A DNA stretch of 45,545 nucleotides from Planoprotostelium fungivorum (GCA_003024175.1 MDYQ01000217.1:1-45545); one strand, 5' to 3'. Counted from the first letter of the stretch, positions 9,528 through 21,700 are shown. The notes: generated from the sequence alone by a model not told the origin. A program made the numbers and translations.

Positions 9528-9784
9528 CACACAACGTCCCAAGTGAGGTTTGTTTCCTGTTCCCATGTTACAAATCGCGGGGAAATTCGCGAATCCTAGA
9601 ATGCGCGATTTCGTCACCTGAAAGAAATTGCTACACAATAGAGAGTACAGAAGAGGTCTGATGTTGGTGCTGAGACAAGAGAAGAGACTCTGAACGCAAG
9701 AGGAGAAATGTACAGAGAAATCAGAAAAACATCGGTCAGCTACAACGAGGAAAAAGCTGAGGACATCACAGAAATCAAGAAAAG
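9528..9784. promoter_or_regulatory. Divergent promoter region between the theta-like GST and RPB10
   Basis: The 257 bp between the two opposed start codons must hold both core promoters. I see no strong TATA element. The open frame extending upstream of the GST start is judged not to be coding because GSTs of this class begin at the residue chosen. Confidence 0.4.
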
Positions 9785-10096
9785 ATGATCTTACCCGTCC
9801 GCTGCTTCACCTGCGGAAAAGTGATTGGAAACAAATGGGACACATACCTTAACCTCTTACAATCTGATTACACAGAAGGGTGAAATGATTGCCTCATATC
9901 AGACTGAAATGTCCAGTGATGCCCTCGATGCTCTGGACCTGCGAAGATATTGCTGCCGAAGAATGCTTCTTACACACGTAGATCTCATCGAGAAGCTGTG
10001 AGTGTCTCCATCGAATCACCATCGACTTACACCTCTCACACTTGTTCCAGGCTCAACTATAACACTGTTGATCGTAAGGGAGGATTAGACGGATAA
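9785..10096 (+). CDS. POLR2L: DNA-directed RNA polymerases I/II/III subunit RPB10 (ABC10-beta)
   Basis: Three exons (9785-9879, 9917-9997, 10051-10096) encode about 73 residues nearly identical to eukaryotic RPB10. The start is [18 protein letters not shown] with the CFTCG zinc ligands. Next come [15 protein letters not shown] and the second zinc pair RRYCCRRML, then [12 protein letters not shown]. The tail ([10 protein letters not shown]) is a few residues longer than usual. This zinc-binding subunit anchors RPB3/RPB11-type assembly in all three nuclear polymerases. Family certainty is very high. Confidence 0.95.
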
Positions 10097-10210
10097 GATA
10101 CCCGAGTTTCATCGTCGCTCAATCTGTTTACTCCCTCACTTCTGGTTCAATATATTTCAAAGATGGTGAATAAATCGAAATGTGAAGAGATCAAGACAAC
10201 ATGTACGTCA

Positions 10211-11008
10211 TCAGTCGAGAAGATATATTCTGGAGGCGATGTCATCAACCATCCAATTGATGCCTTCTAACAAGCCCTTGCCAGTAACGGCGCTGCATGC
10301 CATGATGTTCCAATGTCTGTGAGCACCGATGTTGTGGATGATGGTCGTCCCATCGTCTTCCTCTTCTGCTGCTCCTCCCTTTAGACCTAAGACTTCTATG
10401 ATCTGCTCTAATGAGTGCGCGCCCGGAACATCTTGTTTGTTGGCAAAGATCAAGAGTGAAGCTCCCGCCAATTTCTGTCTCATCGTCAGCTGTGGTCGTG
10501 TGACATGGGATGATACCTCCTCTTTCAACAGCAGTTGTAGCTCTTCTTTACAATTCAAGAGGCGACGAATGTCTGCACTATCAACGACCCAGACGATGCC
10601 ATCGTTCTCTGTCGTGTTTAGAAGATCGCACGTCGATCTCATTTACCCTCAAAGTAGTTCCTCCAGTACGATCGAAGTGATTTCTGTCCTCCTACGTCCC
10701 AAATGTTCAACTTGTAGCTGTTACAGCTTAGGATATAGTTGTTGAAGCGGTCCTCACTTGTTGTATTCCAGCGTTTTGATGTTGAAACCGAGGGTGGGGC
10801 TGATCTCATCTATGTTCTCTCCATTGATGCGCTTCAAGATCGTCGTCTTACCGGCATTGTCTAAGCCTCTGTATCTGATTTAGTGAAATGGTTGTCGAGA
10901 ACTGATAATATTTGATATGAGATGATTGAAGATTGGCACTGACAACATCAGGAGCCTCATTTCCTTCTCCTTCTGTTTCGTCTTTCGAAGGACAGTCAAG
11001 AGACCCAT
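10211..11008 (-). CDS. ARL2: ADP-ribosylation factor-like GTPase ARL2
   Basis: Five exons (11008-10944, 10868-10758, 10717-10647, 10608-10517, 10474-10211) make 200 residues. The N-terminal [20 protein letters not shown] is the ARL2 signature. The P-loop GLDNAGKTT is split by intron 1. [23 protein letters not shown] (switch II) and [10 protein letters not shown] (G4) follow. Near the C-terminus [19 protein letters not shown] matches the ARL2 tail. An acidic insert ([14 protein letters not shown], about 20 residues) sits between G4 and G5, where human ARL2 has a short loop. ARL2 acts in tubulin folding with cofactor D and in release of lipidated cargo. Confidence 0.93.
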
Positions 11009-11108
11009 ATCCAACTGTATTCCGCTCTAATGATGACCTCACACCCGTTTTTGTTTTCCTCTTCACGGAAACGCGTTCAGCCACAATAAAACAAGTGTTT
11101 TCGTTTTT

Positions 11109-14100
11109 TTATCTATAAGCAGGCTCCGTCTTCATCGATGCTGGGACGAACGGAGGTGCTCGTGGATTAGGAGCGGACGCTTGTCTCTGTTGCGTTGACA
11201 TTTGGACGTGACCGGGCAGCATGACCCCCGGGTTGTGCATCATGGGCCCCGTGTTGGCTGCTGTTGGGAGGAACTTCCAATTCGATGCCATGGGTGGAGG
11301 TGCCACGTTAGACCACATGAGGTTGGGTGATGGTGGAGGAATGGACGGCATGATGGGAGGGTGCATCAGCATGGTGTTGCCCCAGTTGGGACCACCCAGA
11401 GTGGGATACGGTGCGTAGAGAGGGTAAGGCGACGTTTCTGTATGTACACCGCCCCACATCGAATTGGCCGCCGGAGGGATCGGCCTGAACCCGACGTTGG
11501 GTGCGGAATTCTCCGCGATGGCGTCTGGTTGTACCATGTTGGGTGGGCTGTCGTTGTCCCAGGGAATCGGCGAAGGATGTTTGTTTCCCTTGATGTTCAT
11601 CGTGGAGAAGGACTGCTGCACTTGTGAGAAGCTGTCCCCTGTCGGTTGACCCTTGCTGAACGTCTGGCCGCTTCGATGAGCGGATGGATGTTCTTCTCCC
11701 TCGTCTAATGCGGCGGGGACCAGGTTGCTGAGCAGTTGATCGATGTCATCATCGTCAGAGAGGTCGGCAGAATCTTCCCTCTCTTCTTCCTGCGGCACGG
11801 TCTTCCCAGTGGGAACTCCCGTGTTTACGTTGGTCGGGGGGAGGTTTGGGATGACCTTCTTCGGGGTGGTCGACGTCGACACGGGGGTGGGGAGGGGGTT
11901 GGCGGGAACGGGTACAGTGCTCCTCATGACGGTTCCCGCGTTCGGATTGACCCCGAGGTAAGTGTTGCCCTGCTGTCCTTTCTTCTTCTTCTTCCTCTTC
12001 TTCTTCTCCGTGGCAGAAGCTTCCGACATCTCTTCTGTCGTAGTTGCTTCAGAAGGTGGGATGTTGTTTGAAGGTGCCAGAGAGGTAGTCGGTGGTGGTA
12101 GAGAGGCTGGAGGTGGAGGCAGAGATATCGGTGGAGGTGCCGCCTTCGCTTCCTTCTTCTTCTTCAAGTTGGCTTCTTCTTGTTTCCTCTTCTCCGCCTC
12201 TCTCTTCTTCTCCTCTTCGATCTTCTTCTTCTCTTCCTCCATCCTCTTCCTCTCCTGTTCCCTCTTCTTCGCTTCTTCTTCCTTTCTCTTCTCTTCCTCC
12301 ACCTTCTTCTTCTTCTCTTCTTCCTTCTTCTTCTTCAGTTCCTCTGCTGCCGTTCGATGCTGCTCTTCCTCTGCCTTCTTCTTCTCCTCTTGCTCTTCTT
12401 TCCGTCGGGCCTCTTTCGTCTCTTCTGCCTTCTCTTTGGCCAACTTCTTCTTCTCCTTCTTCGCCTTAGCCTTCCTCAGCTTGCTCTCTTGTCTCTCCCT
12501 CTCCATCTTCTCTTCGTTTGCCATCTCTGATGTCGCATCAGATCGATGTCATCGATGATGTGATGATTCACCTTGGAGTAGCTTCTTTTGGTTCTCCAGG
12601 GCTACCTTCTCACGATAGGCAGACAAAACTCGCTGTTCGAACATCTTGGCCGCAAACATCTGAAACATCTTCCGCCCCTCCTCCAATCGTTGCTCTTCTG
12701 CCCCCGTCAGCTCATCGTCAATGTCCCTGAACGCATCGTCGATATACTTCACCTTCATCGTCGTCGAGATTGTCCGGGTCATCGTCTCGAAAGTTATCCG
12801 AATCACTCATCGGAGGTCCTCCACCCTCCTCCCCGTACTCCTCGTCCGTCTCCTCTTCATCATCGTTGTCATCGTCGATGTCTTCAGAGCTGCCTGTCTC
12901 ATCGTACTCGATGTCATCCATGTCCATGTCTTCATCTTCCTTCCTCATCCTCCTCTCTGCCAGTTTCTCCATCATCTCCAGAAACTTTTTCCCTTCGTTC
13001 TTCAAGAGATCGTCGGCCACGGTGAGTATACCCCCCTTCACCTGCATCGAATCAATCTCGTTCATCATCGATGTCACTCACCGTCAGACTCTTTGCAAAA
13101 GAGAAAGATTCGTCTCCCTCTTCAGATGGCGTGTGGGGAGTCGAAGGGCCGTGGTTGGTCTCTCCCATCTTCCTCTTTCCATCACCCTCATAGTGCTCTA
13201 ATTCCTCGTAATAGGCGTCGTACAGCATCTCCAATTCTTCTTCTATGACGGTCCTCCTCCTACCGCAGACGGAGCAGCTGCACGTGTGTTTCTGCTGCTC
13301 TTTCATCTTCTTCAGAACAGCTTCCTTCTCTAGTTTGACGAGCTCTCGTCTGGTTCTCGTGTCGGTTGTCTCTGTGTGTGTCTTTGCACTCACCTCTGTG
13401 TGTCCGTGAGGGCCAACCAGAAGTCTTTGATCTTCTGTCTCTCTTCTCTCTCCTTCTCCTCCCAGACTTCTCTGCTCTTCTTCTGTATCATCCTTCAATC
13501 GATTTGTACGCAAGAGAAAGTCACGTGTATCATTCAACATATACAATCTATCATTCAACATATACAATCTATCATTCAACATATACAATCTATACGTTCG
13601 TAGAAATAAACGTCGTATTGCCGTGTGATTGTAGAATGAGAACAAAAATTGCACGAGTCATGAACTTGAAATTCACCGTGCGTACGTTGTTCTTCTCCAT
13701 GTTGACTTTCCTCTTCGCTTCTGCCAACCTCAGGCTGTCCCGACTGGCTTGATACGCCGCGATCTGTTTGGAATTCCCCATCCTGCGTGGTGCAGTCTTC
13801 GTCTTCGGTCCTGATGTTCCGCTCGTACCGCTCGTGGAATGTCCCCCTGTACTCTTTCCATTCGTCGTATTTCCTACATTCTTCAGCTCCTCTCACATTT
13901 GTATGACGTTTCGTTATGCAAGCTGAAGTGAGAGAGAACGAATCGAACGTGATCCATCGTGTTGTATGAACACGTGAAGAGAGTGAGGGTAGAATGAGAG
14001 GTGAGAGATCACACCTGATTTGGATGGTTTCTTTGGAGGGGCTGAAGGAATAGAATGTCTGGAGGTGGAGTAGGGTGGTGGTAAGTGATACGAAGAGTGG

Positions 14101-14474
14101 AAGTGAGAGTGATTGTGGGCGTGATTGTGGCCGTTACCTTCTCTCGTGTGGCCTCCACTCGGTTTTCCTTCTCTCGTTCAATGTCATACCTCCTTCTACT
14201 TCTCACCGCTGTGTATCGGGGGTGTCCCCGTTGTTTTTGGTGTACCTAAACCGGCTCTGCATTCGTGTCAATATTTGAAGTGGAAGAAAAATGAAACGGG
14301 GGATTTCATTTGTAAAAAGAGTGGAACTCACTTGATGGCTGATAGTACGGGATGAAGGAGAGTTCCATCGATGTTCGTGTCTGGTTCAGAATAACCTCCC
14401 GTGTCTTCCTGGTCCAACGAATTTGAAAAAGCTTGATCCTTCTTTCTCTTGCTCCTCTTGCTGTTTGTATTCAT
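11109..14474 (-). CDS. NST1-like stress-response protein (coiled-coil, nuclear-type)
   Basis: A conserved core identifies the family: [20 protein letters not shown] followed by [20 protein letters not shown] and [20 protein letters not shown]. This matches fungal Nst1, including its CSCxVCG pair. Downstream are an acidic Asp/Glu stretch (about 12750-13030), [20 protein letters not shown], a long Lys/Glu/Arg coiled coil (12520-12150) and a Pro-rich tail to the stop at 11109. The N-terminal exons (from ATG 14474) are polar and Ser/Pro-rich and are joined by small in-phase introns. One acidic join (near 12750) resists a clean splice and may hide a 112-nt intron. Fungal Nst1 is a negative factor in salt tolerance; the role here is unknown. 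Confidence 0.75.
13528..13590. repeat. 21-bp tandem repeat, three copies, inside an intron of the NST1-like gene
   Basis: The unit TATCATTCAACATATACAATC occurs three times without a mismatch (13528-13548, 13549-13569, 13570-13590), followed by a partial copy. It lies in the intron between the exon ending VNMEKNN and the exon beginning KKSREVW, so it has no coding role. Confidence 0.8.
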
Positions 14475-14508
14475 ACTCGTCTCTCCCTCTTGTATTTCTT
14501 TCGTCTCA

Positions 14509-15186
14509 TCAGCCTCGTGAGGTGAAAAAAGAAATCACACCGGACGAGAGAGAAGGGGGTATCGTGCTGGCCACAGCCGTAGAGACTTTCACTGTCTCTA
14601 TCGTTGCAGCAGCAGCAGGAGAGTCAGAAGGTGCAGGCGTGGTGGGTTCAGTCGATGCGGTCGGAGACCTCTTCACGTACTGCCTCGTGTGAAATTTTTT
14701 CTGAGGAGCGATCATCTTGTCATTTTCTGGATTGCCAAACATGAAGCCTTTGGTCGTGTCCACGCTGAGGAAGGGACTTCGCTTGACTTCCGCCTCCAAC
14801 GGTTGAAAATTGAAGGACTGTTGGACTTCATCGTGGGGTGATGTGCGTAGACAGAAATGGACGCCGAGTTCTTCTTCATCTTCTTCGTCGTTTCTCTTGA
14901 CTTTCGATCGATTGGAACCGGTGGAGGTTCTTCGCATGCCGCCTCGGCTGTTCTTTCGTGATGTTCCCTCCGATGCGGAATAGAACATTGGATTGCCAGG
15001 AGCTCCGAATGATGTCTGAGAGGGAAGAGATGAGACGGATTCTGCAGACACGATTGTAAAGAGACTCACCGTGGAACTTCCAAGACGGAACATGGAACCA
15101 TCAGAAGTGGAATCATTCGGCTGGCTGATTGACAGCGTCGGTGTGAATGGTGGTAAGGAATCTATATTGCTCGATGGCGATGTCAT
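14509..15186 (-). CDS. Disordered Ser/Thr/Pro-rich protein, unknown family
   Basis: Two exons (15186-15070 and 15015-14509) join in phase over a 54-nt intron to give 207 residues. The N-terminus is Ser/Pro-rich (SSNIDSLPPFTPTLS). A central acidic block (NDEEDEEELGVHF) is followed by a more ordered-looking stretch (SPFLSVDTTKGFMFGNPEND, KKFHTRQYVKRSP). The tail is Ala/Ser/Thr-rich. The stop is 34 bp before the start of the NST1-like gene on the same strand, so a read-through or splice join to that gene is possible; no acceptor gave a convincing junction. Family unknown. Confidence 0.5.
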   Translation of the reverse strand: MTSPSSNIDSLPPFTPTLSISQPNDSTSDGSMFRLGSSTVSLFTIVSAESVSSLPSQTSFGAPGNPMFYSASEGTSRKNSRGGMRRTSTGSNRSKVKRNDEEDEEELGVHFCLRTSPHDEVQQSFNFQPLEAEVKRSPFLSVDTTKGFMFGNPENDKMIAPQKKFHTRQYVKRSPTASTEPTTPAPSDSPAAAATIETVKVSTAVASTIPPSLSSGVISFFTSRG

Positions 15187-15423
15187 GCTGTCCTCCTATG
15201 CAGATACCATCAGATTTCTCGTGAAAGTATGGACATCAGATCGAAAGCGGAAAAGGACACGTGATAATAAGTGAGGGTGAAATAAAGATGAACTATCGTT
15301 GAATACGGAATAGCCGTTCGACGATGTTTTGTGGACTACGCGGGTGAGAATGTGAGGCTGACTCACGTAGATAGAGAGCAAGTTGAAAGTATTCTACCAA
15401 CAACGCTATTCTATGTTGGGTCT

Positions 15424-15906
15424 CTATCCTCTTCTTTGTTCAATGATGACCCCAGGGTGATCTTGCACTCGCTTCCCTCTCCTGCGAATGCGATCCGCGA
15501 TGAATCCGTGTTTCCTTCCCGACTTTTTATGCTTGTCATTTATTTCTTTTTCTCCTCGTGTGGCCACAGGTTCATAAGGATCATGCATCCACTCCATCTT
15601 GGTAGGTACGATGTAATGATCGTATGATTGTCGGAGACTGCGACCACAATTAACATTGGTGAAATCAAGACATCACACCACCCCTATTGTTCTAGCTCTC
15701 GACGAAGGTCATCTATTGCCTCTTGCCATATATCCACTTGTGAATTGCGACTACCAACCACTTTTTCTAAGCCGATGGTTGAGGAACTTCTCTTCTGTGA
15801 CGGTATCTCATCATCTTAAACGTCAACAGAAGAGAGAACGAGTGTACATGTAGCTGAGACGGGCACTCTGTCTTTTTCCTCTTGGTAGAAATTCATTATC
15901 CTTCAT
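15424..15906 (-). CDS. Small basic protein(s), gene structure unresolved
   Basis: Two coding-looking pieces lie on this strand. Piece 1 (15906-15861 joined to 15814-15684) gives exactly 58 codons plus a TAG and ends QVDIWQEAIDDLRRELEQ. Piece 2 (about 15637-15424) reads LRQSYDHYIVPTKMEWMHDP and continues as a basic stretch (RKHGFIADRIRRRGKRVQDH) to a TAG. Meaningful residue patterns and the absence of stops suggest both are exons. If they belong to one gene, the in-frame TAG at 15684-15686 has to be removed by a splice I could not identify. I do not recognise the protein. Confidence 0.4.
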
Positions 15907-16532
15907 TTCCGGAGTCAGGATGCCCTTTCAGCGCTCTTTAGAGCTTGGCAGTTTCTCTCACGGAGAAGAGGAGCTATCATCTCAATCGATTAAGTCATTG
16001 ACGGAGTAAAAGGAAAAAGGCGCAAGACCGAAGACTGTCCATCGCACAGGTGTTGAGATTTTCATGTTATGAGGATGTTTCTGTCTATGTTTCAGTGGTA
16101 TCCATTGGTGGTCTACCGACTATTCTCTTCGTACATTCTAGAATCAGGGCAGATACACACGCCCTCTCACCTTCTCCTGCTCGATCACCAGTTCTATGGA
16201 CTAAATGCTTACTGTTGTCTCTTGCACACGGACGAGAGTTGACAGTGTCACAGAGAAGGAGAATATCTACATCGTCGATCAAATACGTACGATACGTTGG
16301 ATGCTGGAGAGTATGTCATGGTATCGAAGATCTACGAAATGAAGATGTCCAAGAGAAGTCTGTCAGTAGACCGAAAGAAATAGATGACGTCCACACGTTT
16401 GACTTCACTGTCTTCAGATACAACATTAGGATGGCGTTTTAACAGTTTTATTTCTGCTCTCGACAGCACAAGCGGATCAAGCGTAGCGACATAAGCTCAG
16501 CCGATAGACGTAGAGACAAGTCCATCTCACAA
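15907..16532. other. Unresolved stretch between the small basic gene and HAUS6; possible plus-strand gene 15920-16440
   Basis: On the plus strand a short frame from ATG 15920 reads MPFQRSLELGSFSHGEEELS and can be spliced at 16007 to a downstream exon reading FQWYPLVVYRLFSSYILESG. A competing longer frame (16050-16442) ends FDFTVFRYNIRMAF just before an A/T-rich TTTTATTT. On the minus strand another open frame spans 16282-16085. None matches a family I know, and I cannot choose between them. The 15920 start would be only 13 bp from the opposed start at 15906. Confidence 0.25.
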
Positions 16533-18635
16533 CTACGTCAGAAAACTATCGTCCAAGTGTTCATCCAAGAGTTGATCTGGAGAGATCGTCAACACGTAAG
16601 TGATGATGAGAGAGATCGTCACCTGAAGCCGATAGAGCCAGAATAAACTGAGAGTCGTCGTCGTCCCTTTTCACTCTCTCCATGGTTCTGGCAGGTGACT
16701 CTAGATCGAAGGTTCGATTGTCACCCACAGATATCTTGGACAGATCTAAATCGTCCATCTCTCGGAATAAGACTCGATTCTTAGCGGTTCCCTTCTTCTC
16801 TTGCGCCTTCGCCTGAAACAAGTTCATCGGTTTCAGCGTTGTGTCTCTCGTGCCTGCTCTCGTTAGTTCATCATAACGTGCACGTTACACTCACTCGATC
16901 TGTAAGTGGTGAAGGGAGTTGACGTGAGGAAGGCCTCGTGTTCCGTCCTCTGTGGCGTCATCATCAGATGGCTCACCCTGGGTGTGGGTGCTGATAATTG
17001 AATGCGGCTGATTCTTATCAGTGGAGGCTCTCTTCCTTCGTCTCACTTGTGAGCCGGTGTCGGAGGAACGAGGGCCGACGGTGTCTGTGAATCGGTGACG
17101 AGCCGTTGGATCATCTCTTCTTCTTCCTTCTTCACGTCTGCGATCCTCTCCCTGCCCATCTTCACTTGTTCCTCCACCTCAGACGTGCAATGTAACAGAT
17201 TCTTCACTTCCGTCTGCCTCTTCGCGATGAGGCGGTGCTGGATGACCGGCGTCACTGTGGACACCCACGCGTCGATCAATTGTTCCACGTCGAATGCTTC
17301 TCCTCCTGTCGTCATTTCATCCTTTCGATTCGATCTTCTCACAATGGAAATGGTACCTGATGAACACAGGGCTAGTTTTCCGTGGATGTTATCTATCGTG
17401 GATGTCGTCTGTCCTTGCTGATCTGCACGGAAGATCCTCTCTAACGTGTCTACCTCCACTCTCGCTGTTCTTAACTCTCCCTCTTCCAGTCGGTATGGAT
17501 TCTCGTGCTTCCCTGCCACACGTGTGGTCACCTCTATTCGTTCACGTCAGTATAGTAGATTCTGACGTCTGTCTTCACCTCTCTCCCTCTTCATCTGATC
17601 GTAATGTTCTTCTTTTGTGATCCTCCATGCATCAGCTGCATCACGGCTCGCTTGTGAATCGACCTCCACGGCATCTCTCTTCTCCCTCTCCGCTTTCATT
17701 TCATTCTGTGGCCACACGTCAGATGGAACAATCTGCCGTACTCACCCTCAGTCTCTTCATCTCTTCGATCTCAGAATCGATCTCTTGGATCTTATCGTTC
17801 CACATGTCATCGAACACGGCCAACGTATTGCCGAGATCCGTAAACTTTTGAACTTCGATGGATAATTGCAACTGTTGTACGGTTCATCATCGTCGATCGC
17901 GGGTTGATCACCTTGGCGACATCGAGCATGGGTTGAGCCATGGACATGGTGGTGACGTCTACAGACGGATAGATCAATGTGATGGGCTCTCCTGACTTGC
18001 TGATCAAGTCTCTTTCGAGGACAGTACGGACTACGAGAGAAGAAAGCATCCACAGCATGTGGAGATATCTAGTCGTTCGTATCAATATCGATGGTAGGTT
18101 CAAATTTTACACTCACCCTTCACCAGAACAGGTCTGGAAATGAGATGAACGAACAGAATTGTTGGCAAGCTTAGTGAACTTTTCTGATGAATCGCTTTGA
18201 GTACCTTGTAGTGCTGTCACACGGCTGATGACTATCTGAAAGGTACATCAGGGTAAGAACATCCACAACAACACGACCTTCTTAAATTCAGCTCCGTTTT
18301 CTTTCGTTTGAACTGGCCAGCAGAATCTGAATTCCTGATTTGATTAGACCCATTGGATCATCATCAATGTGAATCACCTCTGCTATCTGAGGCGAATGTT
18401 TGAGCAACAGAAAATGAAAGACGACTTCCATTCCTTTGTAATTGCCTGGCTTTCGAAACATCTCAGGAACAAATGGAATGCCATGGTTTCTCTGCTCTTT
18501 CTCTGGTTCGAATCCTAACGCGATGAGATTGCTGAAGAAGCCAGATTCCATCAATCTGGAATCGAATGCAGAGGTCGTCATGTCTGGGCATTCAAATCGA
18601 TGTGGTTCACGCGGGAACACCATTCTACATCGCAA
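16533..18635 (-). CDS. HAUS6: HAUS augmin-like complex subunit 6
   Basis: About ten exons. The N-terminal domain is diagnostic: FFSNLIALGFEPEKE, MFRKPGNYKGMEVVFHFLLL, then FRFCWPVQTKENGAEFKKIV and YLHMLWMLSSLVVRTVLERD. These are the conserved blocks of the HAUS6 N-terminal domain. The middle is coiled coil (FDDMWNDKIQEIDSEIEEMK). The C-terminal part is polar, with TPTPRV- and FREMDDLDL-type motifs, and ends either at 16561 or, with one more splice, at the TAG at 16533-16535. Augmin nucleates microtubules from existing spindle microtubules through gamma-tubulin. At roughly 480-500 residues it is about half the length of the human subunit. The start may be 18635 or the ATG 12 bases further in. 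Confidence 0.8.
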
Positions 18636-18739
18636 TCAAAATATAATACATTTCTTGTTTTTTCATCAACATAAAGAGTGTGCCTCTTTCACTTTTCATT
18701 TACGTTTCCTTCAAAATTGTTGCTCGACCGATAGAGAGT

Positions 18740-21700
18740 CTATCGACCATTTGTTTGTCTTGATATGTAAGCGGGCCATGATGATACGGGTATGTTTTCT
18801 CTGATGATGGTCTCGTACAACGTCTGACTGTTGAAATTGACATCCATTCCAGCATACATGAGGTTCATCTTGGTCGTGATGACTGAAAGAGGTGTCAATT
18901 GAGTCTCACACGAGTCTTCCACTCACTCAAACTCTGAAAGTAGTTCCTCCTCAGGCTGTCGTTCTCTTCCGCCATCCGTTTCTTCTCTTCCTCTTGTTCG
19001 GCCATCTTCTTCATCAGAACTTGCATCTCTTCTTGATCTCCCCCTTCAGCTCGCTCCTTGTACTTCTTCAACTCTCCCTCCGTCTTCTCGATCTTCTCTC
19101 TCCACTCTGCCTCCCTTCCCTTCCAGTTTCTCCTCATGTCTTCGTACTCCTCTGCCTTCTTCTCTCCTTCTCTCTGCATCAACTCCTTCTCCCTCTCGAA
19201 GACGATTCGCAGCTGCTGCTCCTTCTGCAGCTTGTTGTTGACAGACTCCATCTGTCGCTGAGCTTCCGTCTTCCATTCTTCAGCACTCTTCTTGTTGTCT
19301 TCCATCTGAACCATCGCCCTCTCGAACTCGATCTCCTTCTCTTCCTTGTCTCTCCTCAATTCTTCTCTCTCCCTCTTCAGCTCTTCCCTCTCTCTCTCTC
19401 CAGCTCTGGCCTTCTTTCTCATGTCTTCGATCTCTTCTTCTCTCCTCTTCACTTTCTCTCTCTCCTCCTCCACCCTCTCGCTCGTCGATCTCAATTCTCC
19501 CTCCAGTCTCTCCTTCTCCTTCTTCATTTCTTCTTCTCTCTCTCGCAGCTGCTCCTCCGTCTTCTTTCTCTCCTCCCTTTCCCTCTCCAGTGTGTCGATC
19601 TCCTCTTGTAAACCTTCCTTCTCTAGCTCGGCCATCGTCTTTGCTTCTTCTTTCTCTATGATCTCTCTCTGTAACTTCTCCTCCTCTGTCTTCCACTCTC
19701 TCTCCTTCTCCTCGTGCATCTCCTTCACCCTCCTCTTCTCTTCTTCCTCCCTCCTCTTGTATGCCTCTATTCCCTCCTCTATCTTCTCCTTGATCTTCTC
19801 CTCTGATCCTTCACGGTACACTCTGTACTGCTCTTCTATCTCCTTCTTCTCTCTCTGTACAGCTTCCATCTCCTTCCTCTCTGCTTCTTGTCTTTCCTCT
19901 TGTCTCTCCTCTCTCTCTTTCATCTCCTCCTCCATTCGTCTCAATTCTTCCTTCATCTTCTCCACTTCCTTCGTCCTCTCTTCCATCTCCCTCTTCATCT
20001 CCTCCTCTTCTCGGATCTTCTGCTCCTTCTCAGTCTTGTATCTCTCCATCTCTTCTGTCGTCTGCTTCATCTTCCGCTGTACCTCTCCTCTCTCCTCCTC
20101 TCTCTCTTTCCTCTCCTTCTCAACGATCTCCTCCAATTGCTTCTTCTCCTCTCTCCACCTTCTCTCCTTCTCCTTCCACTCTTCTCCTTGTCTCTCTTGT
20201 TCTTCTCTGTATCTCTCTCGCTCCTCTTTCAGAGCCAGTATTTGTCCCTCGTATTCTCTCTTCAGGTTGGCCTCCTCCTTTCGTTGTTTCTCTTCTCTCG
20301 ATGCTGTGGTCTCCCTCTCCACTCTCATCATCTCCAACTCTCTCTGCATCTTCTTCATCTCCTCTGTCTTCTCTCGGTTCATCTTCTCGATCTCCCCTCT
20401 CAGCTCCTTCTCTCTCTTCTTCGTCTCTTCTTCTCTCTCCTTCACTTGCTTCTCTCTTCTCTTTCTCTCCTTCTCTCCTCCTTCCTTCTCCTTCTTCCAT
20501 TGAATCTCTCTGCTCTCGTACTCTGATCTCTTTCGATTCATCTCCTTCTCTGTCTCTTCCCTCTTCTTCTCCGCCTCACTTCTCCGGCCTCTCTCCTCTC
20601 TCAGCTCTTTCCCTCTCTGTTGCTGATTAGATTATGTCTACATTTCTTCAGCTCACTTGTTCTTCCTTCTTCTTCAGCTCTTCGTTCATCTTCTTCAGCC
20701 GTTCCGTCTCCTTTCTCGCTTCTTCTTGTGAGTCTTGCTTCTCTTTCATCTGAGCTCGATGTTCCGTCTCCAATTCTCTTCTCTGCCTCTCCATCTTGTT
20801 CTTCCACTCTCCCTCTATCTTCTGTATCTCCTCTTCCATACTTCCATCCTCTTTCGTTCGCTCCTTCTCTTCCTCTTCTGATCTCTTCACTCCATCCTTC
20901 TCTTCCTCCTCTCTCTTCGTCTCTGTCTCCACAATCTCTTCATCTACAATTCTCTCTTTTGGTTCTTCTTCCGTCTTTGTGGTGGATTGATTCGTGTGAC
21001 CATTACTCTCTTCTTCCGCATGTCTATCCTCTACTGTCTCTCTAGTCTCTTCTCCCGGTGTATCGTCACGATGACTGTCTACTCCATCGTGTGTGTTGTC
21101 ATTCTGCTCGTTCGTCTCTTCGTTGAATGATTCGTTCAATTCTTCTGGTGTCTCTTCTTCTGAGTGGTTCGAAATCTCGTGAATTGGTGTCTCTTCCTTT
21201 CGAGAGATGAGTATATAGAAGAAGATGTGAGAGCACCTCGTCTGTGGGATTCGATTTGAAACCGTGTTCCACGATGAGATCGTCTAATAATTGATCCTTC
21301 TTGTTTCTCAAGGACGTATTGATGTCCGGATGACTGAGCAGAATCTTGATCACATCAGCCCTCTTCTCTTGTATTGCCAGATGTAAGGCTATACAATTCA
21401 GTCCATCTTCTACCATCTACAGTCCCACGTGTATCGAGTCCTTTCGTTTTCGAATTGATGTCTGAACACGAATAAGCAGATTTCTTTCGAGACAACACTC
21501 ACCAGCTCCCTTCGAAAGTAAAATTTGCACGCAATGGCTTCGAAAAGATCAGATGTCATGATCATCTGCACACTAAGCATTCTCACCTGTGACCCTTCTC
21601 ACAAGCAAAATGTAGTGGAGTATATCCATTCTTCTTTTCTTTTGAATTGACTGTCTATCATCAGCACAGAAAACAGTGGATCACAGACCTTGAACAGCCG

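Noticed and set aside
11962-12558. 198-codon plus-strand frame of Phe/Ser/Leu runs
   Set aside because: Antisense shadow of the NST1-like coiled coil.
12700-12810. A 26-nt intron joining the acidic NST1 exon to the next
   Set aside because: The splice would put the downstream exon out of frame; a longer intron or a sequence error is more likely.
19346-20503. 385-codon open frame rich in Ser/Leu/Phe on the plus strand
   Set aside because: It is the exact antisense of the Glu/Lys/Arg coiled coil; purine-rich coding DNA leaves the complementary frames free of stops.
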